The position numbers and the translations under genes are program-made. A DNA stretch of 64,000 bases, taken from contig CAJNYU010001571.1 in assembly GCA_905331475.1 (NCBI GenBank), positions 37,468-101,467 on the forward strand, written 5' to 3'. This document shows, one piece after another, positions 28,065 to 39,577 of this stretch; positions within the stretch are counted from its first letter, which is position 1, and every line of letters begins with the position of its first letter. The notes below the pieces were generated by a model that did no database searches, was not told the origin of the DNA, and worked only from the letters and a program-made list of their open reading frames with translations. This DNA comes from Rotaria socialis. Lineage: Eukaryota; Rotifera; Eurotatoria; Philodinida; Philodinidae.

Positions 28065-31000
28065 TTAATGAAAATGAACAGTCGATGGTACTAACTGATG
28101 GTTCAACAATATACTAGGATCAATATTCATTTCTTTAACAATAGTATACAATAGATTATTTATTTGTCGATCGATATCACTTGTTAATGCAGGCAATGAT
28201 GAATAGTCAGTTTGTTGAAGATCATACAGTGAACGTGCAAAATCTAATACTGCGTTCTAAAAAATTTGATGATGTTTTTTTATCCAATTAAAATCTTATT
28301 AGTTTTATTTTTCGTTCTTCCTACTTTCAAAAATATGCACATTGGTTTAACTGCACAATCAGGTCCAAGAACTCCCCAAGCAAAAATGGGTGCCATATCT
28401 TCGATTAATGTTAAAAACGTTGTTAGAAATCCATCTTGATACTAAAAACAAAGAAACTATCAAACTATTTATGTACTTCATTCGTTTCGTTTTTACTTTA
28501 GCAGTTGCTCGACGAACTTTAAGAGCGCACGAAACAGCTTTATTTAATGCTTGTTCACGAAATGTTTCAGAAAACCAGCGATTTTGTAATATTGCACGCA
28601 TTGCTGACGGTGGAGAATCTGTGACAGGCCGCAATTTTATATAGAAAAAAACGATATTGGTTTTTTGTAATGCCTTACCTAAAATCTCAAAACCTTCTAA
28701 TAACATAAAATCAATTCCAACATTATAAACTGTTGGAGATTTAATCTACATGTATATAAAAGAAAAAGAGAACTAGAAGCTTAACAAAATGGAAATTATC
28801 GTACTCCTGCTGTTGCAAGTTCTTCACTTATCATTGACCAATTATGTTCATCAGCGAGCAGAGCGTTCATTTGATCAAACGCTCGTAAAAAGCGTGTTTT
28901 ATCCTAAAATAGCATAAGATTTTTATTCGCTACGCAAAACTATTGGTTTTCTAAGAAGTATCAATCTTCTTACAATGGTTATTACTAATTATAAGCACAT
29001 TAATAACAAGAAAAGCACTTAAAAATAGTCCTCCAGACACATTTGTTCTATTTAAATAATAACTATATAGTTTCCTTTCAACTATTAATTATTTTTATAT
29101 TCTGGCGGCCGATACAAATACTACTTAAACGCAACGACAAACTTATATATATATATTGTGCTTGAAGAGCTTATTCGTATCGAGAAAAATCCTTTTTGAA
29201 ATGAATGCGCAGATTTTCTTCGGTCTATAGAAAATAAACTTATTTAATTAGTCTACTTAGATATATTCATTAATTTATATTTTGCGTATTTTCTTTCTTG
29301 AAAAAAATGAATAATTCTTATGCATATATTCATAAATTATATTTTTTCAACATATTTCTATAGAAGATCGACAGACTATTCTCATTCGAAGAAGATGACT
29401 GTCTGAAAACAACAATAATATGTAATAGTGAATGCTATGTTTTGTAAACCCAATTTGAGTCGAATCGAATCGAATCGAATGAAAACTTTGAGAGACTAGA
29501 AAACTCGAATCGAACCGAATGGTACTTTTGTCATTCGTTTCGGTCTCTGATATATATATATATATATATATGTATATAAGTGAAGAAAAATGATTTCCTC
29601 GTATCAGTAATAATCTTGTATACTTAAATAGATCCGTATGTAGATTCAATCTAAAAAAGAATGAGGCAAAATTTGATTGCGAACATGAAAAGAAAAGGCG
29701 ACTAAATTTGGAAAGTACGATTTGAATAAATAATCTGCTTTGACCTAATGAATATGATAGTAATTGTATTTTATTTGGTTTCTGATGTTATACTAATTCA
29801 ATTTTTCTAATAATATCGCACAAAAAAGATCTCAAGTTTTTACTTGCTCACTATTTCTCAAGAATAATTATTTTTACAAGCACTTCAATTGACCAACAGA
29901 ACGTATCTATTAAATGTAACCATTGCGCAAATATTTCTAATACCACCACATCTACAGATCATGGGAAAAAAGCTCTTCTTTTTTTTTTACAGCTATCGAC
30001 GTTTCACTGCTGTTCAATAGTTGTGTGGCGTGAGTATTTCTCATCATCATACAAAAAATTTCACGTCCACGATTATGCGAGAATATTTTACAATGAATTT
30101 GAGTAGTGCCGGTTTATTGCAAAAAATTCAATTTGATTTTGTTCTCAAAGTTGACTGTGTAACATAGAAAGATGATACTAAAACTTTCAGCTGGAATTTT
30201 TTCAAAATAAAGTCAAGATAATCTTAGCATAGTACCATCGAACAACATGTATTTCATTACAGGCTGTGTTTTTTTAATATAGAACACAAAGTTCTAAATA
30301 AAGAATAAATAGAAAAGTATCGTACGATCACTACTATCAATAAAAAATTTAATAAGCCTATTCAATTACTGTAAGTAACTTGATTTGACTGAAAAAGAAA
30401 TCTAACGAAGTAAAAAGATAATTTCTGTGATATAAATAGACTTCACTGATGTCAAATCTAATTCTAATCAGTTCGTGCGCATGGATTGTTCTGTTTGATT
30501 TATGACTATTCTTATGAATTTTTAAATCATAGTCGAAAATCACTTTCAAGATTTATTTTTATTCAATATCATAATAGAAAACAAGCATCTGCGAACGGTC
30601 ACGTTAAGAATATAGAAGGATATACGTATATCTTTGATAAACAATTCAATTGCGATTCAACCAATTCTTTAATTTAATAAGATATTGAAAGAAAGCAAGC
30701 TGAAAACAATCGATGTCTAAACTAATTTAGTTAGATTTAATCAGGTGACCTTGATGTTGACATTTTCTACAATAATATCCTACATCCATTTATTAACAAC
30801 AGAAAAATCTTATATAAAATCATTCTTTAGACCAAGAAATCATTCTTCATCCAAAATAAATTGCTTCGGATAATTCAAGTAGATTATCGACCTCAACAAG
30901 ATTTAAGTCATCTCAAAGAATAAGTTGCCACTTTGAGAGATTCCTCAACTGAATCAATGTAATAAAAAGAAAGAAAACTATTCTATTTTTATTTAACATC

Positions 31001-34000
31001 TTGAATGTCATTGAATATCAACATAAGTATTTCTTCAAAGTTTGAGGAATAAATGGAAGAAAACCCCTACTTTCGACGCTTTTTCAAGAACACGTTCACA
31101 AATAGCACTGGATACTCGTTTTAGATATTCTTTTTTCTCTTCCTTTCCCAATACTTCCTAAATAAAAACCAATAATTTTAATTAGAAATTTTCATCCTCG
31201 TTTTAATTCAATAATATAACTTGCATCACAAGCATTTCTTATGCATGATAATTTTGCTAAATAATCTGTATCAGATGAACAACGAAGTAATTTAGTTCGT
31301 AGTTTTTTATATTGAACTTGATTTTTTTCTGCTAAACGAAGTCCATACACATAATAAGGTGGTAACGAATAATAGGGTGATAATGGATCAAATATTAGAT
31401 CACATGTATCAAGCCATTCGGCTTCCTACATAGAAAGAAGACATATTTTGTATCTACTAAAGAAAAGAAAATCTTTTTTTCATACATCTGGAGCACTTTC
31501 AAAACTATCTGACGAGCGTATTGATCGAAGTGAACGGCGATCATTAAATGTACTTAGATCTGATTGAACACTTAATACTGTTTGTAATTCTTGTTGAATA
31601 CGATTTGATTCAGCTCGCTTGAATGCTATTGCATTATTATCTTTTGCAATAGTTGTTACTGGTAAAGATTCAGATACTGATTTTAATTGTTGTTCTTGCT
31701 CGAATATTAATGCTAATTCATTTGCGTTTGAATCAACATCAATTTTATTTAACAAAAATTGTATCTTTTGTTTTAATTCAATCAAACGATTAGAATTTAT
31801 TGCTTCATCGGATTGAATTATATCGGGTTGATCAGTTAATGTCGAAGAATTCGTTAAACTAACATCAATGATTGATAAAGCACGTTGGCAATAATCAATG
31901 GAAATGTTAAGATGTTCAAGGCCATATTTATAAAGTTGGTGAGGTGTTGGCAAACTTTCTCTTGTTGGTGTATCTACAGCATTTTCCCATTCTATTAAAA
32001 AAAGAACAAGAACATTTGTAATGTAACAAACTTAAACTATGATTTTCTATTATAAACGAACCATCAACCGAAGCTGTTTTGACTAGTGGTGGTCGATTTT
32101 GTGTTCGACTTTGACGATTGGCTTGTGTTCGACGATTGTATACTTTCCAAAATATAAAAGCTAAGCCTTAAAAGTAAAAGAAAAATTGCTTATTTATAAT
32201 TTGATAAGCAATCCAACAGATTTTCATTATTCATTGATTATAGAATCCATATTTTTCTTCAAGGCTAGGATTATTTTCTTATAGGTATTCGAGTAATAAG
32301 ATGGAGAATAAAGTTTTATACTTTCCAATAGCATTTCGTATGTAGCTATGATAACATTGAATTAAGATCAATGAGGTAGCTAGTTTATACATAATACTCG
32401 TAAATGATTAGATTTTTTTGAAAAATTTAAAAGATATCCTATATGTCGAAGAGAATTGTATACTATTCATCAAAATATTCGCAGCAATATAACATTTGTA
32501 AATTTTTCAGAAACAAAATGCGATTAACAAAGTAGCTAAGTATTTAGACTAAAGAACTTGCGCATAGAAATCTCTTACACGTAGTATCTAGTCACTTATC
32601 GTTCAATCATAAATTAATAAAGAGAATCGAGAATAATCAAGATTATATCATGCTTATTCTAAACTAAGATTTAATCACTCACAGAAAAACTATTAACGAA
32701 ACCGAATAGAAAGGTATGGAATTACAAAACTTCTTATGTTTGATATTTTGGCAAAAATTGTAGAAAATCCATTTTGAAAGATAAATTTGTAGAACGGCTT
32801 TTTCTCTGAAACATATCACCACTGCTTCGCTATTTACATATTGCTACAGACGATAGATATCTATTGCATTTTGATCTACTTTAGTTCATGATTTGATAGA
32901 CGATTGAACTCTCTGCAATGACAAAAAGCTAGAAGAACCTAAAAATTGTTATCACCCAGCTCTGAGTTCGGAATGACATCAAAACGTCTCATTAGTTTGT
33001 TGCAATCAATATTTCTTCATTTATTTCGATAGTTTCTCGTACTTAATCATCCTAACGTCAGAGACAAGATTCTGCATTTATTCAACTAAAATGAGTATCG
33101 ATTTTCAGTTGTATTTCTTTATTTGAAATCTTCCTCAATATTATCGACATGCTTAAAATATACATATATGTTTATTTAGTATTTTGTACAAGTAGCCCTT
33201 TTAGGGACGATTAAAAACTTATTCTTGCTGAGATAACTTCAAGTAGGAAAATAATTATAAATCAATAGTTAAATTATCAAATACCGATTCCAGTTCAATA
33301 CTTTTGATTTCTTTCGATGATCTATATGTGAACAAAATCCGATCATATGCTTTAACTGAAGACATCTTATATGGTAGCAATTCGTGAATTCATAAAAGAC
33401 TTCTTAACATAATCTGACTCACTTAATTGACTAAACTTTTTATATATTTCATAAGTAATCCGTTTACAATAAAAATAGTTTTAACATTTTGTTACGTCTT
33501 CTAAAAACGTTTGATACACATCAACTCTTAATTTCTGTACACCTACTAACAATTCTCTGAATCCATAGTTCTTGCTTAGAAACCAAAGGTATGCAATACG
33601 TTTAACAACTTATCACCAATAAATCGATAAAAACCAAAAGCTACTAAAACATGGTGAACTGTAAACAAAGATTGCTTTGATCGTAACGATCCTACAAACG
33701 ATTTCTACTCTGCTTTTGTGATTGTAAAGAACTATAAACGGTGCTATTCAACTATGAGACTAATCTATTCTCACGGTGCAATACTTGAAGGTAATATAGT
33801 TCGGAAGAAAATCATACTATTTTTTCTTATTCTAAATTAATTTGGCAACATCACCATAGACAACTACAATAAGCTAGAGCAATAGCGAGTGATACCAATC
33901 TTATCAATATGTCAAAATAAAGTATCCAAAACTTCTCATTTATTAATTTATTCAAAGAAAATGAAAATTGTATGGAATTTCAATCAGATATTTTCTTACC

Positions 34001-34072
34001 AATAGCGGCGATCGTAGTTGAAGAAATAATGCCCACTCTACGTGCATGAGTGCTACTGCTAATGAACGACAT
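28065..34072 (-). CDS. MIGA: Mitoguardin (MIGA / FAM73)
   Basis: Ten exons: 34072-34000, 32166-32062, 31991-31486, 31425-31225, 31157-31071, 28903-28805, 28745-28679, 28618-28497, 28441-28325, 28256-28065, giving 522 residues. Mitoguardins sit in the outer mitochondrial membrane, promote fusion and carry lipids at ER contacts. The transmembrane helix (VGIISSTTIAAIGLAFIFW) is split by the first intron. YKYGLEHLNISIDYCQRAL begins the folded part. RTKLLRCSSDTDYLAKL matches the family's RTD…DTDFLAKL block. MLLEGFEIL matches the MLEEGFEEL block. SPPSAMRAILQNRWFSETFREQAL and IEDMAPIFAWGVLGPD match the conserved C-terminal half. The intron after NACD begins GC (GCAAGT) rather than GT, and the phase supports it. 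The second intron begins GTTCGT. Introns 1 and 5 are 1.8 and 2.2 kb. The length is close to that of human MIGA2. Confidence 0.88.
29457..29481. repeat. (GAATC)n pentanucleotide repeat
   Basis: About four tandem CGAAT units, followed by a diverged inverted segment with the same core. Confidence 0.85.
29550..29571. repeat. (AT)n microsatellite
   Basis: Alternating AT run directly after a TCTCTG motif in a mitoguardin intron. Confidence 0.9.
32167..33999 (-). other. 1.8-kb first intron of mitoguardin
   Basis: A+T-rich with no open frame of note. It splits the N-terminal transmembrane helix of mitoguardin between residues AAIG and LAFIF. Confidence 0.65.
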
Positions 34073-34382
34073 AATTATATAACAGATCTACATTAAAATA
34101 AAACACATTCATATAAATTAAAAGATTAAGAAGTAAAAGAAGTATTAATATGTTATGATCTACTTTTAATATACTTAATCAAAAACACGTGATATTTCAT
34201 GTCAAATAGAAAATAGCCACTTTTATTAACTAAACTGTTCAGAAGAGAAAACAAGAACACCAATAACTATTATTCAAAGAGGAGAAGATGACAAAAGAAC
34301 GCCATCTCAACAGTATATAGATGTCCTAGCGTGACATAATAATTTATTGAAAAAGCAAATCAAATAAATAATAAAAGAAACA
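34073..34382. other. Spacer between BORCS8 and mitoguardin
   Basis: 310 bp between the BORCS8 stop and the mitoguardin ATG, both on the minus strand. An acceptor-like T-rich tract ending ATGTAG lies 18 nt before the mitoguardin ATG. It could mark an untranslated first exon or a leader trans-splice site. Confidence 0.45.
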
Positions 34383-34883
34383 TTATTTTTTTAGTGATGA
34401 TAATAAAGGTCCATCTTTCTTTTCAAACAATTGTTGTTCAATATGTTGCTGTCGAAATAAACTTATTTGGCTACCAATAGAAAGTGCCTTTTCTAAATGT
34501 GTAAGAATATTCTAAAGTAGAAATATTCATAATTATACTTTTATTAATATAAACTCTCATGATTTACATTAACATGTTCAGTACTTTTTGCTAAATCTTT
34601 GACAGCATCAACACTATATTCAATATCAAAAACAAGACCACTCATTTGTTCTTGTAAATTTTGAAGTTCATATTTTCTTTGTACCATTGATGGCAAATTT
34701 TTTTGTACATGTTCCTTAAAATTTTTAAGTCAGTTTAAAAATGAGAATTTTTTTCTTGTATTTGTTTACTTGAATTCGATAATATGCTAATGATGGTTCA
34801 TTGGCATTAAATTGTATTGTTTCATTCAGAAAACGTATTGATGCACTAACTTTTATTTCAGTATCTGAATTTAGACGATTCAT
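34383..34883 (-). CDS. BORCS8: BORC complex subunit 8
   Basis: Three exons: 34883-34770, 34714-34568, 34511-34383, giving 129 residues (human 119). BORC sits on the lysosome surface and recruits Arl8 so that kinesins carry lysosomes outward. The family block is clear: ANEPSLAYYRIQEHVQKNLP matches the ANEPSVALYRLQEHVRRSLP region. It is followed by a QEQMSGLVFDIEYSVDAVKDL helix equivalent to the TVEYACSAVKNL segment, and a last helix ILTHLEKALSIGSQI matching LLKQAISIRDHM. The ATG chosen is the only one upstream of the conserved block in frame. Both introns are 55-56 nt with GT-AG ends. The product is predicted helical, with no membrane segment or signal peptide. Confidence 0.9.
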
Positions 34884-37779
34884 TAAAAGATTTCAAGTTT
34901 ATTGCACTGGATTCTATCTAGTTGTGATATAAAATGGTTAGAGAAAAATTCGAGTAAACAGAAATATATTTTAGATTCTCTTTTTTATCCAATAAAATTG
35001 AATTCTTTTTTTAACGACCTCTATGGCAACAGATACGAAAAGATATACGTATAGGCTTTTTCTACTGTGTTAAAAAAGTTCCTTCGGTAACAATTATGAC
35101 ATACAAGTTACCGTCAAAACAAATACTACTACTTCCAATCGAAAAATCAATGTAATAAGACATGTCAAATAACGAAAACTTCGCTGACGAATTTCATTCA
35201 TGTCCAGAAACATACTGGAATTAATACAGAACAAACTCAATGTGATCGAAATATTGGAACAAACCCACCAAAATATACAGAAGAAGTAACTCGAGCGATG
35301 GATAATGAAAATGTTACTAACGACATTGCTCAAGTGCTTGTATTGTACAAGGTATTTTCAGTTGAAATATTATATTTTTTAGTATCACATAGAAAATTAA
35401 AATGTTTTGATTTTCATAAATTAAATTTTCAATCATTAAAGATTGATTAATATATCTAGTTGCGACATTATTAGTCTTAGTCCAATGGTTGTTGGAAAGA
35501 TCAAGCTAATGGATACATTGTTAGTTTAAGCAGAAAATCAATTGAAAGATACTCTGTCTTTCGATCATATCTGCAATGTGAGTAGAAGTAGCCAATGAAG
35601 AAAACGATTCAACGCGTTAAGAAAAGTGTACATATGATTCAGTAAACTAGCGTATAAAGTTCACGTACGTTAATGAAAACAAATTATTCACTGGTTGTTC
35701 TTTTCTGCATCTTTTTCTTTCTCCCGCGAGCTAGTGAAAAGTTCTTGGTTATCTCCTCTTCTTTACGTGACTTAATTTATTTTCATTGTTATTGTTCTTT
35801 TTTTATCTTTCTTTCTCTACTCTATTTATGATTTTTTTCTTCTTTTTCTATTTTCTCTCTATTAACATTGAACTGTAAGGATCAATTCGATCACAGTGAA
35901 AGCAAAGTAAAAAAAAACTAGTGTATAAAGTTCGTTTTGAATAGATAAATTACTTTCTTTTTTCTATAAAAAGATACAGATTAGTATTTCTCGTTAAATA
36001 TATTGCAATACTTCAAGTGAATCTCCTAAAGCTGAAGAAAAATTATATGATCACTGTATCTTTAGGTCTTTGAGACTTTTGGAGCCTGGTGATTGGAATA
36101 GATGACAATTTTTGCTTTGAGCAGTTGACATGTCTACTAAAAAGATTTCGCCGTTTCTGGCAATCTTCATAGATTAAAAAATAATTGTATAGCTAGTAAA
36201 ATCCCAAGTCTTTCTAATGCTTTCGTCTAAAAAGCAAGCATGATTATAGGATTTACTTTATATATTAGCTGTTACTGCTCTGCTGGGAAAGTAGAAATCT
36301 CTCTTTTGGGGAGTATTACCTAGTCATCCGATAAAGATAGATCGAGCCGTTTTTTATCAGAGTGAAATCATTGTCAAACGAAACTGATCCGTACGAGTGG
36401 TTACGGCGTTGTATTGAAATTTTCGAAAGCAACCTTATTGTGACATCATAGAAACTCTGAGAAAGAGTAAAATGAAGGTTTCATAAGTTATTAACCTTGA
36501 CATAACGACATTTTTTCCTAAGAAAATATTTACAAAAATGTGAATTCTGTAGTTGAAACGCGTGCTGCTTATTCTAATTCACTTGTAACTATAGATTGAA
36601 GAAAATAGTGAAATAAAACTATCAAATATTTACTTCACGATACTTTATAAGTATAATATTTAATCTTAAAATTGCCAATCGTTTAGTTGGAATAACTTTT
36701 GATAATTTGATAAATCAAACATAGGATATTGAAATATACTTCATTCGTTTACCTTTTTATTCGCGTATTTCCATAGTGTATTATTTGTAAAAATGATTTA
36801 TATATTAGCTGAAACATCGGAATCTTCCTGGAAACCGATGACTAGACGACGACATCAAGCTATACAAGAAACAAATATTGAAAATTAACAAGTAAATATT
36901 ATAAAATAAATAGCTTTTTGTACTATATTCTTAGTTACTTTTTATTTATTTTAGTTACACTCTCTCATTGATAATTTAAGTAGTGAAAACGAAAACTTCG
37001 TGTAATCACTAATCATTAGATTATTTACAAAAGATTCTTGAAGTAATGCATATTTTTTTCATATATTTATTTTGTGATTGAAATTCGTTTTATTGTCCTT
37101 TAGATACTTACCGGTGAAGGCGATCGTCTTCTTGAAGAAACAAGTACCGTTGATAATCCAATAGATTAACATGGGAAAGCGAAAAATAACACAATTAGAA
37201 CATTTTATATAAATCTTGCCTTTATGTTTGTTTTACTATAATTAGAATTTTCTCAATTGTGTGTTAACGAGAGATGTACAAAAAAGAATTTCTGATTCTG
37301 ATTCTAGAATTTCATACTTTCCAGAAAAAAAGAATAGTACATATGTTTAATGACTAGGTTTTCAAGAGAGCAATAAATAAGGTTGTGTAAAAAAAACTAA
37401 GCAAGAAGACAAAGCAATGTGGATGAGCCTTGAATTCTGTAAAATGCGCCCAATTCTCTTCAACAGGAACTAGAAATTTCCATTGTTATCTCTCGTATAA
37501 ACTTGTTATTTAGCTATGTGTCACCAGTTATTTTTTGTTGTTCCATTACTTTCAAATAAAGTTTATTTTAAAAAATATCGAAATATTCTTTTCTTTCCTA
37601 CCGTATAATAGTTAAGTTAAACTGCATATCAATTATTATCAAACATCAATATCGTAGGCGTTTCTTATGAATATAATAAACACCTGTTATGAAATCCCAT
37701 TGATTTTATATGTGTCTATATAATCTATGGTGAATGAAGTTTATTTTTTTTATTGTTGTATTTTCTTGGAAAGAAAATC
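34884..37779. other. Intergenic, with weak coding-like fragments
   Basis: 2.9 kb without a firm gene. A T/C-rich tract occupies about 35700-35870. Between 36794 and 37169 three short open pieces with splice-like borders occur; they are listed separately. The antisense frame 35094-35333 is hydrophobic but unsupported. Confidence 0.4.
36794..37169 (+). pseudogene. Possible small gene or gene remnant
   Basis: Three short coding-like pieces. 36794-36886 (MIYILAETSESSWKPMTRRR…) ends in a stop. The second starts after a TTTTAG at about 36955 and reads LHSLIDNLSSENENF. The third starts after CCTTTAG at 37104 and reads ILTGEGDRLLEETSTVD to a stop at 37169. The last two join in phase if GTGTAATC is the donor. 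The first does not join without crossing its stop. I do not recognise the family. It may be a decayed gene or a chance arrangement. Confidence 0.2.
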
Positions 37780-38229
37780 ATGCTGTATACATTGATTGTT
37801 TTTACACTGATTCTTGGAAGTATTTCGTCAATACCAACTGATGAATTACCACAGAGTCGAAATGCAGCATTTGAATTTCGAGAAATGATCACAAAACTAA
37901 CTGGCCGTTCAGCCATGGATTATCTTGGTTATGGATGCCATTGTGGTCTTGGTGGCAAAGGAAAACCAGTAGATGGAGTTGATAGCTGTTGTCAAACTCA
38001 TGATAAATGTTATGCTGATACTTCTACATATATTCAATTTTGGAATTTATGCTCACCCCATTTAGTTGGCTATGGATGGAATGTTAACAATAATGTTGTT
38101 ACATGTACTGGTGATAAAAATACATGTGGATATAAAACGTGTATGTGTGATAAAGTCGCTGTGGAATGTTTTGCTCGAAATCAATACAATACGCAATATA
38201 AAGGATATAGTCAAAACTCATGCTCATAA
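37780..38229 (+). CDS. Secreted phospholipase A2
   Basis: Single exon, 149 residues. The enzyme hydrolyses the sn-2 ester of phospholipids with calcium. A signal peptide covers about residues 1-17 (MLYTLIVFTLILGSISS). The calcium-binding loop YGCHCGLGGKG is at 51-61. The catalytic His-Asp pair lies in CCQTHDKCY (H74, D75), and the second active-site Asp is D124 in CMCDKVAVECF. Cysteine count and spacing fit the group I/II-like secreted fold. Length is typical of a digestive or tissue enzyme, and nothing in the sequence or context points to a venom role. The ATG at 37780 was chosen because it puts the signal peptide at the N-terminus. An upstream in-frame extension would start at a non-ATG codon. 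No intron is seen. Confidence 0.93.
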   Translation: MLYTLIVFTLILGSISSIPTDELPQSRNAAFEFREMITKLTGRSAMDYLGYGCHCGLGGKGKPVDGVDSCCQTHDKCYADTSTYIQFWNLCSPHLVGYGWNVNNNVVTCTGDKNTCGYKTCMCDKVAVECFARNQYNTQYKGYSQNSCS

Positions 38230-38887
38230 AATAAAAAGTCATTTTGATGTTTCTTGTTTTCTATTTGCCTTTATGATATCAATCAGTTCGCTATCTTATC
38301 TAGAAGACGAAAAATAAACAATAAAATAAATTCAACAAAATATAGCAGATAAATATCTTGTTTTGAATATCAGAATACCTTCGTACACATGAATAGAAGT
38401 TTGATTTAGAACTTAAATGTAATTTTCTTTCAGAAACTTCTAGAAAAGAAGTTTATCAGATACTATATGCCCATGAGCTCTGTATATTTCAAAACTTTTC
38501 AAAATTTAGTTAAATAATAATACATAAACACAGTTACTTAACATTGAACATTTAGTAATTTTGTTATATTATTGGTACAAATTTGACAATATAACATTAG
38601 CCGATGCAATAGCATGAACATCCTGATTTCCCTATGCATTGAACATCAGTGACCAGTGACTTTTCTTTGTTATCTACTTGTGGACTACTCTACAGATGAT
38701 ACTCATAATAAGATTGATGACACAAATAAATTGTTTTATCTACGAAAATTTTCTTTCAAGCTTCTTGATAAACATTTGGTACAACTGTTTTTCATATCTT
38801 CTAGAAAAATTTTATATTGTTCTTATCTGCTTCAATAGAATACAAAGTATTTGATCATAATTGAGTTTAAAACAGGATTCTAACTAC
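38230..38887. other. Intergenic downstream of the phospholipase
   Basis: No gene. AATAAA occurs near 38316-38327 and could be the poly(A) signal for the phospholipase transcript. Confidence 0.45.
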
Positions 38888-38895
38888 AGTATCAA

Positions 38896-38976
38896 CAGGG
38901 TTGCCACCTGATGAAGTCCAAAAAGAGAAAAGTAGCTGAAAGAAAAACAGAAAAAGCGGAAGAGGTGGCAACCCTG
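38896..38976. mobile_element. 81-bp hAT-like MITE
   Basis: Terminal inverted repeats CAGGGTTGCCACCT and AGGTGGCAACCCTG are perfect over 14 bp. The flanking 8-mers AGTATCAA (38888-38895) and AATATCAA (38977-38984) differ at one position. An 8-bp target duplication and CAGGG ends fit the hAT superfamily. The interior is purine-rich and non-coding. Confidence 0.85.
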
Positions 38977-39265
38977 AATATCAATGAAATATAGATCTGA
39001 TTCTAAAATTATTACTCTTCCATTAGTTCATGTTTACTAGTCAGAATGAATAAACTAGTGTTGTTCCGCTGAAAACATATTTGGATGTCGTCTTTTGATA
39101 AAATTTTATTAAACATATGCAAATCGATTTTTCCTATTTTTATCGATGATTTCCATACATACTCCTTGATATAATTCTAATGGTTAGTGTATAATCATAT
39201 TTTTATTTTTATCAAAAGAATTTTAAATATAAACATCTAACATTTTTTTCTCTATTTGTACCATA

Positions 39266-39359
39266 CAGAGATGGACGAGTCCAGCCTTTTTCCGACTCGA
39301 GTCAAGTCTGAGTCATTAAAAAAATGCGACTCGAGTCGACTCGGACTCGCCCATCTCTG
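39266..39359. mobile_element. 94-bp hAT-like MITE
   Basis: Bounded by a perfect 8-bp duplication GTACCATA (39258-39265 and 39360-39367). Terminal repeats CAGAGATGGACGAGTCC and GGACTCGCCCATCTCTG match at 16 of 17 positions. The interior repeats ACTCGAGTC-type palindromes. hAT-like by target duplication length and CAGAG ends. Too short to encode anything. Confidence 0.9.
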
Positions 39360-39577
39360 GTACCATAATGATTCATTATCTTTCATTTCGAGAAATAAAA
39401 TATTAGTATTTGATTAGCAATCAATAGAATTCGATATTTTCAAAGAACTGTACTTATTCATTTCGTTCTATAGTTCAAATGATGAGTTGTTTTGTTATTC
39501 AATTGATAATTATCTGTTCCCGCTAACAGAATTTTTACATCAATTAATATCTTTTTTTTTCAATTTTCGTCTGATAA

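Larger units (their letters stand above)
28904..31070 (-). other. 2.2-kb mitoguardin intron with repeats
   Basis: Longest intron in the window. It contains a (GAATC)n-type run at about 29457-29481, an imperfect hairpin built on CGAATCGAACCGAATG/CATTCGTTTCG at about 29506-29541, and an (AT)n run at 29550-29571. Open frames within it show no motif. Confidence 0.6.

Noticed and set aside
34884..37779. Possible promoter for a leftward transcript in the T/C-rich tract at 35700-35870
   Set aside because: Polypyrimidine content alone is common in this DNA and no core element was recognised.
37780..38229. Phospholipase A2 as a venom-type toxin
   Set aside because: Fold and active site are those of ordinary secreted enzymes; nothing in the sequence or neighbourhood points to a toxic role.
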